A stretch of DNA of 64,000 bases from Arthrobacter horti (GCF_030731045.1 NZ_JAVALS010000001.1:186001-250000); one strand, 5' to 3'. Counted from the first letter of the stretch, positions 7,344-18,438 are shown. Numbers and translations: made by a program. The notes: generated by a model from the letters alone, not told the origin.

Positions 7344-9050
7344 TCACTCCTGGGTGGCGAGGACGGGGGCGGGGGACGCAGCGGCGACGAAGCGGCACTC
7401 GCCGTCCACCCAGGTCTGCAGGACCCGGACGCCGGCGATCTCCTCCTCCGGGACGGTGAGCGGGTCCGCGGAGAGGACGGCGAAGTCGGCGCGCTTGCCG
7501 ACGGCGAGGGAGCCGAGGTCCTCCTCGCGCCCGATCGCCCGGGCGGCCGTGAGGGTGTGCGCCTTCAGCGCTTCCTCGCGGCCGATCCGCAGATCGAGCG
7601 GGCCGAGGCGGTGTCCACGGCGCGTGACGCGGGTGACGGCGGCCTGGACGGCCTCCAGGGGGAGCGGTTCGGCGACGGGTGCGTCAGAACTGATGGTGAC
7701 GGGGACCCCGGCCCGGACGAACTCGCCGAGCGGATTGAAGCGTTCGCCGGGAGTGCCGACGGCCGCCGTGACGCCCTCGCCCCAGTTGAAGTAGTGCTGC
7801 GGCTGGTTGACCGGGAAGATCCCGGCGTCCGCCATGCGGCCGATCTGCTCCGGGGTGGGCAGCCCGCAGTGCTCGATCCGGTGCCGGGAGTCTGTGTCCG
7901 GCCGTTCGGCGAGCGCCGCTTCGATGGCGGAGATGACCATCTCCAAGGCGGTGGGAGACTGTGCGTGAGTGGCGGTCTGGATCCCGGCCGCGTGGGCCTT
8001 GCGGATGAGCTCCCGGTACTCGGCTGGCTCGTGGTACAGCTGCCCGGTGCGGCACGGATCGCCCACGTAGCCGTCGGGGAAGTAGGCGGTCCAGCCGCCC
8101 AGCGTCCCGTCGGCGTACAGCTTGATGCCCGCGAAGCTCAGCATGTCATTGCCGAAGGCGCCGTGCAGGCCCATCTCCAGGGCGTCGTCGAGCAGGTGGG
8201 AGAGCAGGTACATGCTGACGCGGGTCTTCAGCCCGTCCGCGGCGGCGAGCCGGAGGTACATGTCGAACTCGCGGCGGGACACCTGCGCGTCACCGATCGT
8301 GGTGACGCCGCCGGCCAGGAAGCGCTCCTGCGCGACGGCGAGCTGCCGCAGGTGCTCCTCGGGGGCGTCCTCGAGGTGGAAGTTGGGGCCGTGGTGGCCC
8401 ACCTTCACGCCGTGCACGCCGGTGAGGATGTTGCAGGCCGCGTCGGAGAGCTCACCGGTCAGTTCGCCGTCGGCGTCGCGGAAGAATTCGCCGCCCGCCG
8501 GGTTGGGGGTGTCCCGCGTGACGCCGTGCAGCTCCAGGGTGAAGCTGTTCACCACACCGCCGTGACCGGAGGCGTTCATCAGGTAGACCTCGCGGTCCGT
8601 CGCCACCTGGTCCAGCTCGCGCCGGGTGGGGTGGCGCTCCTCGGCCAGGTTCCTGTGCTCGTAGCCGAAGCCGCGCACGGGCCGTCCCGCCGGAAGCTCC
8701 CGAGCGGCCTCCTGGAGGAGGGCGATGATCTCCGGGATGGATCCCGCCTTCTCCGGTCCGCAGTCCACCCAGCTCAGGAGCTGGCCGTACATGAGTGGGT
8801 GAGCGTGGGCGTCGATGAAGCCGGGGACGACGACGGCGCCGTCCAGGTCCCGCAGCTCAGGCTCGGCGGGGCTGAGGGCGGCCGCCTCGGCGCGGCAGTG
8901 CGCCATGGTGCCGGCGGCGGCGATGTCGGAACCGAAGACGAGCACGGCTTCCGGGGCCGGGCCGTCCTCCAGGGTGTGGAAGGTGGCGTGATGGAGGATG
9001 AGCGGCCGTGCGGCGGCGGCCGGGCGGTGGAACGATTTGAGGGTGCGCAT
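7344..9050 (-). CDS. Amidohydrolase family 3 protein (YtcJ-like)
   Basis: A 568-residue metal-dependent amidohydrolase. The metal-binding DAHAHP lies at about residues 80-85. Later motifs are the KLYADGTLGG strand, ATHAQS, SRHRIEHC and SSDAPV, in the order expected for a TIM-barrel amidohydrolase. The first 40 and last 70 residues form the small composite beta-domain. YtcJ-like members hydrolyse amides, formamides or imides, and no signal peptide is present, so the enzyme is cytoplasmic. The gene sits in an importer operon between the ABC ATPase (29 bp upstream) and the ThDP decarboxylase (3 bp downstream). A reasonable inference is that it cleaves an imported N-substituted amino compound before transamination and decarboxylation. 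The exact substrate is unknown. Confidence 0.75.
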   Translation of the reverse strand: MRTLKSFHRPAAAARPLILHHATFHTLEDGPAPEAVLVFGSDIAAAGTMAHCRAEAAALSPAEPELRDLDGAVVVPGFIDAHAHPLMYGQLLSWVDCGPEKAGSIPEIIALLQEAARELPAGRPVRGFGYEHRNLAEERHPTRRELDQVATDREVYLMNASGHGGVVNSFTLELHGVTRDTPNPAGGEFFRDADGELTGELSDAACNILTGVHGVKVGHHGPNFHLEDAPEEHLRQLAVAQERFLAGGVTTIGDAQVSRREFDMYLRLAAADGLKTRVSMYLLSHLLDDALEMGLHGAFGNDMLSFAGIKLYADGTLGGWTAYFPDGYVGDPCRTGQLYHEPAEYRELIRKAHAAGIQTATHAQSPTALEMVISAIEAALAERPDTDSRHRIEHCGLPTPEQIGRMADAGIFPVNQPQHYFNWGEGVTAAVGTPGERFNPLGEFVRAGVPVTISSDAPVAEPLPLEAVQAAVTRVTRRGHRLGPLDLRIGREEALKAHTLTAARAIGREEDLGSLAVGKRADFAVLSADPLTVPEEEIAGVRVLQTWVDGECRFVAAASPAPVLATQE

Positions 9051-9079
9051 GGTGGGCTTTCGCTGGTGGTCTGAGCGGG

Positions 9080-9838
9080 TCAGAGGACTTTGGAGAGGAA
9101 GGACCGGGTGCGGTCGTGCTGCGGGTTCAGGAGGACGTCGTCCGGAAGGCCCTGTTCCACGATCACGCCGTCGTCCATGAAGACCACGACGTCCGCCACC
9201 TCCCGGGCGAAGCCCATCTCATGGGTGACCACGATCATGGTCATGCCGCTCGCGGCGAGCTGCTTCATGACGTCCAGGACTTCGCCCACCAGTTCCGGGT
9301 CCAGGGCGGAGGTGGGCTCGTCGAAGAGCATGAGGTCCGGTTTCATGGCCAGGGCGCGGGCGATGGCGACGCGCTGCTGCTGGCCGCCGGAGAGCTGGGA
9401 CGGGTAGTTGTTCGCGCGGTCCGCCAGGCCGACCCGGGCCAGGAGCTCGCGCGCCTCCGTCTCCGCCTGGGCCTTGGGAATCCTGAGCAGCTTGGTGGGG
9501 CCGAACATGACGTTCTCCAGGGCGGTCATGTGGCCGAACAGGTTGAAGTTCTGGAACACCATGCCGATGGTGGAGCGGCGGCGGTCGATCTCCGCGTCGG
9601 ATGCCTCCACGAGGCGCTCACCGTGGACGTCGTAACCGATCATCCGGTCGTTGACCAGGATGGCGCCGGAGGTGGTGACCTCCAGGTGGTTGACGCAGCG
9701 CAGCAGCGTGGATTTTCCGGAGCCGGAGGGGCCGATCAGGCAGACCACCTGGCTGGGCTCCACCCGGAAGTCGATGCCCTTGAGCACCTCGACGGGGCCG
9801 AAGCTCTTGTGGACGTTGAGGAACTCGACGGTGGCCAT
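9080..9838 (-). CDS. Polar amino acid ABC transporter, ATP-binding protein (GlnQ-like)
   Basis: A 252-residue ABC ATPase. It has Walker [10 protein letters not shown] (residues 36-44), Q-loop FQNFNLF, signature LSGGQQQR, Walker [15 protein letters not shown] and the H-loop THEMGF. The [22 protein letters not shown] and [14 protein letters not shown] wording is characteristic of the polar amino acid (PAAT) importers GlnQ/HisP. The ATG shares one base with the permease stop (TGATG), so the two are translationally coupled. It energises the permease and binding protein encoded immediately upstream. Substrate specificity resides in the binding protein. Confidence 0.92.
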   Translation of the reverse strand: MATVEFLNVHKSFGPVEVLKGIDFRVEPSQVVCLIGPSGSGKSTLLRCVNHLEVTTSGAILVNDRMIGYDVHGERLVEASDAEIDRRRSTIGMVFQNFNLFGHMTALENVMFGPTKLLRIPKAQAETEARELLARVGLADRANNYPSQLSGGQQQRVAIARALAMKPDLMLFDEPTSALDPELVGEVLDVMKQLAASGMTMIVVTHEMGFAREVADVVVFMDDGVIVEQGLPDDVLLNPQHDRTRSFLSKVL

Positions 9839-10755
9839 CAGCGGGCCTCCTTCCGGGCGGGCTTGGCGACGGTGCGGGCGGTGCCGCGGGAGTAGCGCTT
9901 CTCCAGCCGGGACTGGAACCAGCTGAGAATGGTGGTCAGGACGATGTACCAGATGCTCGCCACGATCAGCAGGGGGATCTGTTTGAGGTTCTGGGCGTAG
10001 ATCTGCTGTGCGTTGTACAGCAGATCGCCCACGCCGATCACGATCACCAGGGAGGTGGTCTTGAGCATGGAGATCACGTTGTTGCCGATGGGCGGGATGA
10101 TGACCTTCATGGACTGGGGGATCACCACGTACCAGAGGGTTTTCAGATGGCTGAAGCCCATCGCCCGGCTGGCCTCGCTCTGGCCTGCGGGGACGCTGAG
10201 CAGGCCGGCACGGATGATCTCCGCGGTGTAGGCGGCCTCGTTCAGGCCGAGGCCCAGGATGGCGGCGCCCATGAGGGAGATGACGTCATTGGTGTTCCAC
10301 TCGATGAAGTTCGGGCCGATGAACGGGATCCCGATGCCGATGGTGGGGAACAGGGCGGCCGCGAAGCCCCAGAACAGCAGCTGGACCAACAGCGGGGTGC
10401 CGCGGAAGAACCAGATGTACACGCCGGCCACGCCGGCGATGAGCCGGTTGGGGCTCATGCGCATGACGGCCAGGATCATGCCGACGGCGAAGCCGATGAC
10501 CTCCGCGATGACCGTCAGTTCCAGGGTCAGGAGGAGACCGGCGAGGATGCGGGTGTCGAAGAGGTACTTGCCCACCGTGACCCAGCCGAAGCCGGGGTTG
10601 GTGACCAGGGTCCCGGCTGCCAGGACGATCAGGAAGGCGATGACGATGACGGACACGATCTGCCCGGGCCGCCGCCGCTTGAGGACGGGCCGTCCGGACA
10701 TGGCCACGTAGTCGATCCGCTCGTGTTCGGAGACGACGGTGCCGGTGGGACTCAT
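9838..10755 (-). CDS. Polar amino acid ABC transporter permease
   Basis: A 305-residue membrane permease of the HisM/GlnP type. A cytoplasmic N-terminus of about 30 residues leads into a first hydrophobic segment ([18 protein letters not shown]) and four or more further helices. The EAA loop reads [21 protein letters not shown], which contacts the ATPase. ATG 10755 is preferred because AGGAG lies 7 bases upstream. An ATG five codons earlier lacks a ribosome site, and the longer open frame overlaps the binding-protein gene out of frame. The stop overlaps the ATPase start. The extended N-terminus resembles a minority of actinobacterial PAAT permeases. Confidence 0.9.
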   Translation of the reverse strand: MSPTGTVVSEHERIDYVAMSGRPVLKRRRPGQIVSVIVIAFLIVLAAGTLVTNPGFGWVTVGKYLFDTRILAGLLLTLELTVIAEVIGFAVGMILAVMRMSPNRLIAGVAGVYIWFFRGTPLLVQLLFWGFAAALFPTIGIGIPFIGPNFIEWNTNDVISLMGAAILGLGLNEAAYTAEIIRAGLLSVPAGQSEASRAMGFSHLKTLWYVVIPQSMKVIIPPIGNNVISMLKTTSLVIVIGVGDLLYNAQQIYAQNLKQIPLLIVASIWYIVLTTILSWFQSRLEKRYSRGTARTVAKPARKEAR

Positions 10756-10784
10756 GGGGTGCTCCTGCATGGGGGTCCGGGGCC

Positions 10785-11756
10785 TCACTGGGCCGGGTTG
10801 ATCTCGGACGAGGTGATCTCCGAGGCGGACATGCCCCAGGCGGAGAGGATCTTCTTGTAGCTGCCGTCCGCCATGAGCGAGCCGATGGCCTTCTGGAACG
10901 CCTTGGCCAGGCCGGCGTTGTCCTTGTTGGAGATGACGCCGCTGACGGCGGGCTCCACCAGGATGCTGTCCACGGAGGTGAACACGTCCGGCTGGAGCTG
11001 GGCGTAGTAGGCCACCAGGGCGTTGTCCGCGGCCATGGCCTGGGCGCGGCCGGTGGAGACGGCCTGGTTGACGTTGTCCTGCTGCGGGAGGATCAGCGGG
11101 GTGACAGTGCCCTTGCCGGCATCCGCGCACTGCTTCTGGAATGCCGGAAGGACGGAGAGGGCCTGCGTGGTGCCGGTCTGCGCGGCCACGGTCTTGCCAC
11201 AGAGGTCCATGACCTGGGCGATCTTGTCCGGATTGCCCTTCTTCACCATGACAGAGGTGCCGCCCTTCATGTAGCTGACCATGTCCACCTGGGCCTCGCG
11301 GTCAGAGGTGATGGAGAAGGCGGCCCAAGAGGCGTCGTACCGCTTGGCCTGGATGCCGGCGATGATGCCGTTGAAGTCGCCCTTGCTGAAGTCGCTCTTG
11401 AGTCCCATCTTCTTCGCCACGGCGAGGGCCAGATCCGGCTCCAGGCCCACGATCGCGCCGGTGCTGTCCGTGAAGGTGATGGGCGCGTAGGTGGGGTCGG
11501 TGACCAGGCTGAGGGTGCCCTTCTGCTTGATCGCCTCGGGCACCAGGGCCTGAACGGCGGGATCCGCCTGGACGGCCTCAGCGGCGGCGCGACCTCCCGC
11601 CCCGACCCCCTGCGCGGCGCTGGTTCCGGTGCCCGCGGCGGCGGCCGGCGTCGTCGTCTCCGAATTGGTGCAGGCGGTGGAGCCGGCCACGAGTGCGACG
11701 GCGGTCAGAGCCAGGGCGGTACGCCCGGCGAGGCGGCGGGAGGCGATCTTCTTCAT
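10785..11756 (-). CDS. Amino acid ABC transporter substrate-binding lipoprotein
   Basis: A 323-residue SBP_bac_3 protein. Its N-terminus (MKKIASRR, hydrophobic ALALTAVALVAG, then STAC) is a lipoprotein signal with Cys near residue 29, so it should be anchored outside the membrane. After a low-complexity Ala/Thr/Gly linker, the domain starts at GTLSLVTDPTYAPITFTD. It shows the GLEPDLALAVAKKMGL and GDFNGIIAGIQAKRYDASW patterns of polar amino acid binding proteins. ATG 11756 has AAGGA 8 bases upstream. As the first gene of the operon, it is the likely readout of the 11.8-kb promoter. The ligand is unknown; the downstream enzymes suggest a modified amino acid. Confidence 0.88.
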   Translation of the reverse strand: MKKIASRRLAGRTALALTAVALVAGSTACTNSETTTPAAAAGTGTSAAQGVGAGGRAAAEAVQADPAVQALVPEAIKQKGTLSLVTDPTYAPITFTDSTGAIVGLEPDLALAVAKKMGLKSDFSKGDFNGIIAGIQAKRYDASWAAFSITSDREAQVDMVSYMKGGTSVMVKKGNPDKIAQVMDLCGKTVAAQTGTTQALSVLPAFQKQCADAGKGTVTPLILPQQDNVNQAVSTGRAQAMAADNALVAYYAQLQPDVFTSVDSILVEPAVSGVISNKDNAGLAKAFQKAIGSLMADGSYKKILSAWGMSASEITSSEINPAQ

Positions 11757-11805
11757 GGGATGTCCTTGCGGGGAGTCGGGAGGCTGACGTGCTGTTGAAA
11801 ACTTC

Positions 11806-11822
11806 AATAAGTTCAACTTATT
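11806..11822. promoter_or_regulatory. Perfect 17-bp AT-rich palindrome, candidate TetR operator
   Basis: AATAAGTTCAACTTATT is fully symmetrical (8-bp arms around one C). It lies in the 147-bp gap between the divergent importer operon and TetR gene. Its AT content contrasts with the surroundings. It overlaps the likely promoter of the importer (minus-strand TTGAAC). It is the natural binding site for the TetR protein encoded at 11904. Confidence 0.7.
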
Positions 11823-11903
11823 ATTTGAGTGATACGGGTCACTGTCAAGGGAGATCCGCTAGCGTTCTGAGTGTCACGTCATACCGGGAAAGGGGAAAAC
11901 CGC

Positions 11904-12569
11904 ATGGGCACCGTGGTGCGCCGCAGGAGCAACGCGATCACCGAGGAGGCCATCGCCGAACGCAGGGTGGAGATCCTGCGGGCCACAGCGGAGGTCATCG
12001 TGGCCTCCGGCCTGAACGGCTGTTCCTTCGGGGCCGTTTCCGACGCCACGGGCTTCAGCGTGGGCATGATCCAGCACTACTTCCGCACCCGTGACAAGCT
12101 CATCGACGCCTGCGTGGACCACCGGATGGAGGAGTCCGAGTCCGAGTGGCGGCGCACCGCCGCCGCGGACGGTGACGCCGTCCGGCGGCTGCGCGCGCTG
12201 ATCGACTACGCCGTGATGGGGGAGAAGGACTTCTCCAACGCGTGGGGCTTCTGGTTCGAGCTCTACGCCGCGGCCCGGCTGGATCCGCGCCTGGCGGAAC
12301 GCGTCAACGAGCGGCTCAGCTACTGGCGACGGCTGTTCGCGGAGGCCATCGAACAGGTGTTCGCGGCCGGCCTGGCCGCCGGCACGCGGCCGCTGGACGA
12401 GGTGGTCAACGCGCTCCTGGGGCTCACGGACGGGCTGGCGTTCCAGACGATCAACGGCACCTTCGGCATGACCGTGCCCAGGATGCACCGGCTCCTCTAC
12501 GGCTTCGTGGACGCGGAACTGGGCCTCTCCCTTGGCGAACCCGATCTGGCGAGCGCCAGGTACCACTGA
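11904..12569 (+). CDS. TetR-family regulator (BetI-like C-terminal domain)
   Basis: A 221-residue TetR protein. The HTH occupies about residues 35-60 (FGAVSDATGFSVGMIQHYF, followed by RTRDKLIDAC). The C-terminal half, with WFELYAAARLDPRLAERVNERL and LLGLTDGLAFQ, resembles the BetI-type ligand domain. ATG 11904 follows AAAGGGGAAAA; an upstream ATG at 11871 lacks a site. It is divergent from the importer/catabolic operon and 45 bp upstream of the aminotransferase, with a palindromic operator candidate in the intergenic region. It therefore most likely represses both arms until the imported compound or a metabolite binds. Confidence 0.85.
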   Translation: MGTVVRRRSNAITEEAIAERRVEILRATAEVIVASGLNGCSFGAVSDATGFSVGMIQHYFRTRDKLIDACVDHRMEESESEWRRTAAADGDAVRRLRALIDYAVMGEKDFSNAWGFWFELYAAARLDPRLAERVNERLSYWRRLFAEAIEQVFAAGLAAGTRPLDEVVNALLGLTDGLAFQTINGTFGMTVPRMHRLLYGFVDAELGLSLGEPDLASARYH

Positions 12570-12614
12570 CCATCCGGCACGGCCGGAGAACACACCGACA
12601 CGAGCGAGGCAACG

Positions 12615-13832
12615 ATGAGCACCACGCCAACCTTCCTTCAGCCGGCGGCCCGGGCGGCCGGCTACCGTCCCTCACCGGTGAGGGACTTCTGGGAGGTCTC
12701 CATGCAGCCGGGATTCATCTCCCTGGCCGGTGGGAACCCGGACCTGTCCGTCCTGCCGCTGGCGGAGCTGGGGGCCACGGCCTCCCGGATCATCACCGAG
12801 CGGGGGATGGACGCCCTCCAGTACGGCTCCGGCACCGGCACGCCCGGCGCGCGCGACGCCGCGGCGCGCGTCATGGCGGCCGAGGGCAATCCGGTGGATC
12901 CGTCCGCCATCCAGATCACGGCGGGTTCACAGATGGCGCTGGAACTGGTGGTGAAGCTGCTGTGCGACCCGGGGGACGTGATCCTGGCGGAGGGACCGAC
13001 CTATGTGGGCGCGCTCGGCGTCTTCGCCGGGATGGAGGCCGAGGTGGTGCATGTGCCCATGGACGCCGACGGTCTGCAGCCTGACGCGCTGGAGGAGACG
13101 ATCGGGCGGCTGCGCTCGCAGGGCCGCACCATCAAGGCGCTGTACACGATCCCGAACTTCCACAACCCCACGGGCATCACGCTGTCCGCCGAGCGCCGTC
13201 CCCGCGTGGTGGAGATCTGCTCCCGGGCCGGCATCCCCATCATCGAGGACAACCCGTACGGTCTCCTGGCCTTCGACGGGAGCACACTGCCGAGCATGCA
13301 CCAGCTGGATCCGGAGAACGTCATCTACCTGGGGTCGTTCTCCAAGATCGTGGCGCCGGGCCTGCGGGTGGGCTGGGCCGTGGCGCCGGAGTCGTTGCGC
13401 CGTCCGCTCCAGCTCGCTTCCGAGGCCACCACGATCTGCGCCTCGGTGCTGAGCCAGACCCTCATCGAGGAGTACGTCCTGGGCAGCGACTGGCAGGGGA
13501 TCCTCGACAAGGCACGGGCCCTGTACCGGGAGCGGTCCGCCGCGGTGCAGGAGGCACTGCGTGAACACCTGCCCTCCGGGACCCGCTGGAGCGAGCCGCG
13601 GGGCGGCTTCTTCACCTGGCTGGACCTGGCCGAAGGCTCGGACTGCCATGCGGTCCTGGACGCCGCGATCGACGCCAAAGTGGTGTTCGTCCCCGGCACG
13701 GCGTTCTACTCGGGCCCGGACCGGGGCCCCGGGGCGCCGGGCATCTCGCAGCTGCGGCTCGCCTTCTCTCTTGAGGACGCCGACACGCTGCGGGAAGGCG
13801 TCAAGCGCCTCGCCGCCGCGATCCGCGGCTGA
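12615..13832 (+). CDS. PLP-dependent aminotransferase, class I/II (2-aminoadipate aminotransferase-like)
   Basis: A 405-residue fold-type I aminotransferase. It opens with FISLAGGNPD and LQYGSGTGTPGARDA, contains the NPTG motif in IPNFHNPTGITLS, the PLP-binding aspartate region IPIIEDNPYG, the Schiff-base lysine in YLGSFSKIVAPGLRVGW, and a C-terminal arginine in ISQLRLAFSL. This is the LysN/MocR-catalytic-domain subgroup, here without a DNA-binding domain. It would convert an amino acid to the 2-oxo acid that the ThDP enzyme at 5.7 kb could decarboxylate. It is probably cotranscribed with the TetR gene upstream and ends at a strong bidirectional hairpin. Confidence 0.85.
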   Translation: MSTTPTFLQPAARAAGYRPSPVRDFWEVSMQPGFISLAGGNPDLSVLPLAELGATASRIITERGMDALQYGSGTGTPGARDAAARVMAAEGNPVDPSAIQITAGSQMALELVVKLLCDPGDVILAEGPTYVGALGVFAGMEAEVVHVPMDADGLQPDALEETIGRLRSQGRTIKALYTIPNFHNPTGITLSAERRPRVVEICSRAGIPIIEDNPYGLLAFDGSTLPSMHQLDPENVIYLGSFSKIVAPGLRVGWAVAPESLRRPLQLASEATTICASVLSQTLIEEYVLGSDWQGILDKARALYRERSAAVQEALREHLPSGTRWSEPRGGFFTWLDLAEGSDCHAVLDAAIDAKVVFVPGTAFYSGPDRGPGAPGISQLRLAFSLEDADTLREGVKRLAAAIRG

Positions 13833-13850
13833 GCCCTCCCCCTGACGCGG

Positions 13851-13896
13851 CAGGCCGCCGTCGTGCACTCTGCGAAGAGTGCGCGACGGCGGCCTG
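13851..13896. terminator. 20-bp stem hairpin between convergent genes
   Basis: CAGGCCGCCGTCG followed by TGCACTC pairs with its complement across a 6-nt loop, with a single G-U position. It lies between the aminotransferase and gdhA, which are convergent. Confidence 0.85.
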
Positions 13897-13919
13897 TGTG
13901 CTTGCGCCGGGCGGTCGGG

Positions 13920-15754
<1,835 letters not shown>

Positions 15755-15917
15755 CCGCCCGGGCGGCCGCGCGCCGTCGTCGCTGGCCAGAGGTATTTTC
15801 CTCGGCGAGTCCCTTGTGCCGCCCGCCGTGCGGGTGTTGGGTGGAGACTAGTGCGGGCCACGGGGCCAGGGCGGCTCTGAAGTCCGTTTCGTCAAGCGGA
15901 GCGAAGGAGCATGTGTC

Positions 15918-17357
15918 ATGGCACCACACGGCGGAGGGGACGCCTCCGGAACCGCATCCATCTACACGGACGACGGCGCGGCGGGGCCTGCGGGAGCGGT
16001 GGTCAAAGTCGCCGTCGTGGCGGCCCTGGGCGGCTTCCTGTTCGGGTACGACAGCGCCGTGATCAATGGGGCGGTCTCCGCGGTGGAGTCGACGTTCACC
16101 GTGGATCCCGTTTCACTCGGCTTCGCGGTGGCGTCCGCACTGATCGGTGCCGCGGCCGGTTCGCTGCTGGCAGGGACGATCGCAGACCGCCTCGGCCGGC
16201 TGTCCGTCATGCGGATCGCCGCCGTGTTCTTCCTGCTCTCGGCGCTGGGCGCCGCCTTCGCGCCGGCGCTGGGTGTGCTGGTGGTGTTCCGCATCATCGG
16301 TGGCCTGGGTGTCGGCATGGCGAGTGTGATCGCACCCGCGTACATCGCCGAGGTGTCGCCCGCCCATATCCGCGGGCGGCTGGCGTCGCTGCAGCAGCTG
16401 GCGATCGTGACCGGCATCTTCATCTCGCTGCTGGTGGACTTCCTCCTGGCGACGGCCGCGGGAGGCTCGGGCGCGATGCTCGGCGGCATGGAGGCCTGGC
16501 GGTGGATGTTCCTGGCCATGGCGGTGCCGTCGCTCGTGTACGGGGGCCTGTCCTTGACCATTCCCGAGTCGCCGCGCTATCTGATCTCGAAGCACAAAGT
16601 CAGCGAGGCAACGGTCATTCTGAAGAGGCTGACGGGTGGGATCGACGTGGGAGCCACCGTGGCGCGGATCCAGCAGTCGGTGGAGCGGGACACGGCGCCG
16701 TCCTGGCATGATCTGAAGAATCCGGGCGGAAGGATCGCCGGGATCGTGTGGGTGGGCCTGTTGCTGTCCGTCTTCCAGCAGTTCGTGGGCATCAACGTGA
16801 TCTTCTACTACTCGAATGTTCTGTGGGAGGCCGTGGGCTTCAAGGAGGACCAGGCGTTCGTCATCACCGTCATCAGTGCGACGATCAACATCCTCACCAC
16901 GCTCGTGGCGATCGCGACGGTGGACCGCTTCGGCCGTAAGCCGCTGCTGATCATCGGCTCGATCGGCATGACGGTCACGCTGGCCACCATGGCCGTCATC
17001 TTCGGCACGGCGCCCGTGGTGAACGGGGCGCCGGAGCTCAGTGGGGCGGCGGGCCCGATCGCGCTGGTGGCGGCCAATCTGTTCGTGGTGGCGTTCGGCA
17101 TGTCCTGGGGCCCGGTGGTGTGGGTGCTGCTGGGGGAGATCTTCCCCAACCGCATGCGGGCCGCCGCCTTGTCCCTGGCCGCCGGAGCACAGTGGGTGGC
17201 GAACTGGGTGATCACGGTGTCCTTCCCGGGGCTGAAGGACGTGTCCCTGGCGCTGGCGTACGGGCTGTACGCGGCGTTCGCGCTGCTGTCTCTGTTGTTC
17301 GTGATGCGGTTCGTGCACGAGACCAAGGGCAAGACGCTGGAGGACATGAAGGCGTAG
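15918..17357 (+). CDS. Sugar porter family MFS transporter
   Basis: A 479-residue, 12-helix major facilitator of the sugar porter family. Diagnostic motifs are GFLFGYDSAVINGA in helix 1, the DRLGR loop (residues about 90-94), AEVSPAHIRGRLASLQQ after helix 4, PESPRYL at the central loop, the QQFVGINVIFYYS segment of helix 7, the second DRFGRKPLL loop, and PETKG replaced by HETKGK near the C-terminus. It resembles XylE/GalP/IolT-type proton symporters for pentoses, hexoses or inositol. GAAGGAG lies upstream of the start. No sugar catabolic gene is adjacent, so the substrate cannot be narrowed. Confidence 0.9.
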   Translation: MAPHGGGDASGTASIYTDDGAAGPAGAVVKVAVVAALGGFLFGYDSAVINGAVSAVESTFTVDPVSLGFAVASALIGAAAGSLLAGTIADRLGRLSVMRIAAVFFLLSALGAAFAPALGVLVVFRIIGGLGVGMASVIAPAYIAEVSPAHIRGRLASLQQLAIVTGIFISLLVDFLLATAAGGSGAMLGGMEAWRWMFLAMAVPSLVYGGLSLTIPESPRYLISKHKVSEATVILKRLTGGIDVGATVARIQQSVERDTAPSWHDLKNPGGRIAGIVWVGLLLSVFQQFVGINVIFYYSNVLWEAVGFKEDQAFVITVISATINILTTLVAIATVDRFGRKPLLIIGSIGMTVTLATMAVIFGTAPVVNGAPELSGAAGPIALVAANLFVVAFGMSWGPVVWVLLGEIFPNRMRAAALSLAAGAQWVANWVITVSFPGLKDVSLALAYGLYAAFALLSLLFVMRFVHETKGKTLEDMKA

Positions 17358-17363
17358 TGGCCG

Positions 17364-17402
17364 AAGCTTGCTCGGGGGCCGCATGGGCCGGCCCCGGAGC
17401 TT
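17364..17402. terminator. Bidirectional hairpin between convergent genes
   Basis: AAGCT...CTCGGGGGCC pairs with GGCCCCGGAG...AGCTT with one mismatch. It lies 6 bp after the sugar porter stop codon and 13 bp beyond the convergent GT87 stop codon. Confidence 0.7.
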
Positions 17403-17415
17403 GTGTCCTGGGTGG

Positions 17416-18330
17416 TCAGGCGCGAGGAGCAGAGCCGGCGGACGAAGGCGCGGACGCTGGGGCCTTTGCGGGGGTGGCCTTCAGGAGCCGGGGAACGGCG
17501 AGGAGCGGGGTCCACGGGACCAAGGTGAAGAGGACCGGGGTCGCCAGGCACATTGCGACGGGGATCAGGGCCGGCCAGTTCTTCCGGGCCGCCATGACCA
17601 CCAAGGCGACCGACGCCAGGCAACGGAGCACGAAGCTCCACGACGGGTCAGGTGTATTTCCCTGATTGGTGATCAGGAAGCCGATCCACGCTCGCCACGT
17701 GTCTCCGTCGATCAGGAAGCCGATGCCGACGATCGCCGCAACGGTGCCTGCTCCTATGCTGAACCGCTTCCACTCGCCGCGCGCTGCGAACCACACGAGG
17801 CCGACGCCGGTGGTGACCTTGGTGAGCGCGGCCCAGGCGAACGCCCAGGGGTGGCGAAGCCCGATGACCGCGACGAGTGCCAGGAACACCCAGATGTTCC
17901 CCACGACCAGGTCGAGGAGGCCGGAGATACCGATCGGCACGGCCCACTGCCACTTCAAGGGGCGGACCAGCCAATAGATGATGGCAGCCCCGATGAGCAC
18001 CCAGAGGGCGCAGAACACCGGCCAGGGGAGCCAGGTGAGCGGGCGGATCAGCATCAGGAAAAATGGCGAGTACAGGAAGGCGTCCCGCGTGCCGGGAGGC
18101 CGTCCGTAGGGGTCCGTGGACTGAGCGGCCAGCCAGTATGCATGTGAGTCCTGACCGGGCTCGCCGCCCATGACAAAGAACTTCACCGCGGTCGCAATGA
18201 CTGCCACTGCAAGGATCCAGAATCCGATGGGCGCGAAGCGTGTCAGCAGCGGGAATTTCGCTGCGAAGACCTCCACGACATCAGGAGTGTGATTCATTTC
18301 GGACTCTGTGCGTCCCCCCATTGGCACCAT
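17416..18330 (-). CDS. GT87 family (DUF2029) membrane glycosyltransferase-like protein
   Basis: About 304 residues with roughly eight hydrophobic helices. After helix 1 the external loop reads GGEPGQDSHAYW, where the Asp of QDSHAYW occupies the catalytic position of polyprenyl-phosphate-mannose-dependent mannosyltransferases (PimE-type). AFLYSPFFLMLIRPL is also family-typical. The C-terminal tail is Ala/Ser/Pro-rich. The start is uncertain. ATG 18330 is followed closely by ATGs at 18321 and 18297, and none has a strong ribosome site. A possible -10 (GAGAAT) six bases before 18330 would make the transcript leaderless, a common actinobacterial pattern. The protein is somewhat short for the family (usually about 400), so it may be a reduced member. 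A role in cell-envelope glycolipid synthesis is inferred. Confidence 0.7.
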   Translation of the reverse strand: MVPMGGRTESEMNHTPDVVEVFAAKFPLLTRFAPIGFWILAVAVIATAVKFFVMGGEPGQDSHAYWLAAQSTDPYGRPPGTRDAFLYSPFFLMLIRPLTWLPWPVFCALWVLIGAAIIYWLVRPLKWQWAVPIGISGLLDLVVGNIWVFLALVAVIGLRHPWAFAWAALTKVTTGVGLVWFAARGEWKRFSIGAGTVAAIVGIGFLIDGDTWRAWIGFLITNQGNTPDPSWSFVLRCLASVALVVMAARKNWPALIPVAMCLATPVLFTLVPWTPLLAVPRLLKATPAKAPASAPSSAGSAPRA

Positions 18331-18403
18331 GGGTCGATTCTCGCATCGGAGAAGGCCGTCGTGAACGGTCTTGAGGAACATGACAGCTGAGCGTGTGCTG
18401 GTG

Positions 18404-18438
18404 CATCCGGCGCCGATTTGGGGGATCGGCGCCGGATG
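18404..18438. repeat. Perfect 14-bp inverted repeat upstream of tRNA-Ala
   Basis: CATCCGGCGCCGAT and its exact complement flank a 7-nt loop TTGGGGG. It lies between the divergent GT87 gene and the tRNA. No plus-strand gene lies upstream that would need a terminator, so it may insulate or regulate. Confidence 0.6.
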
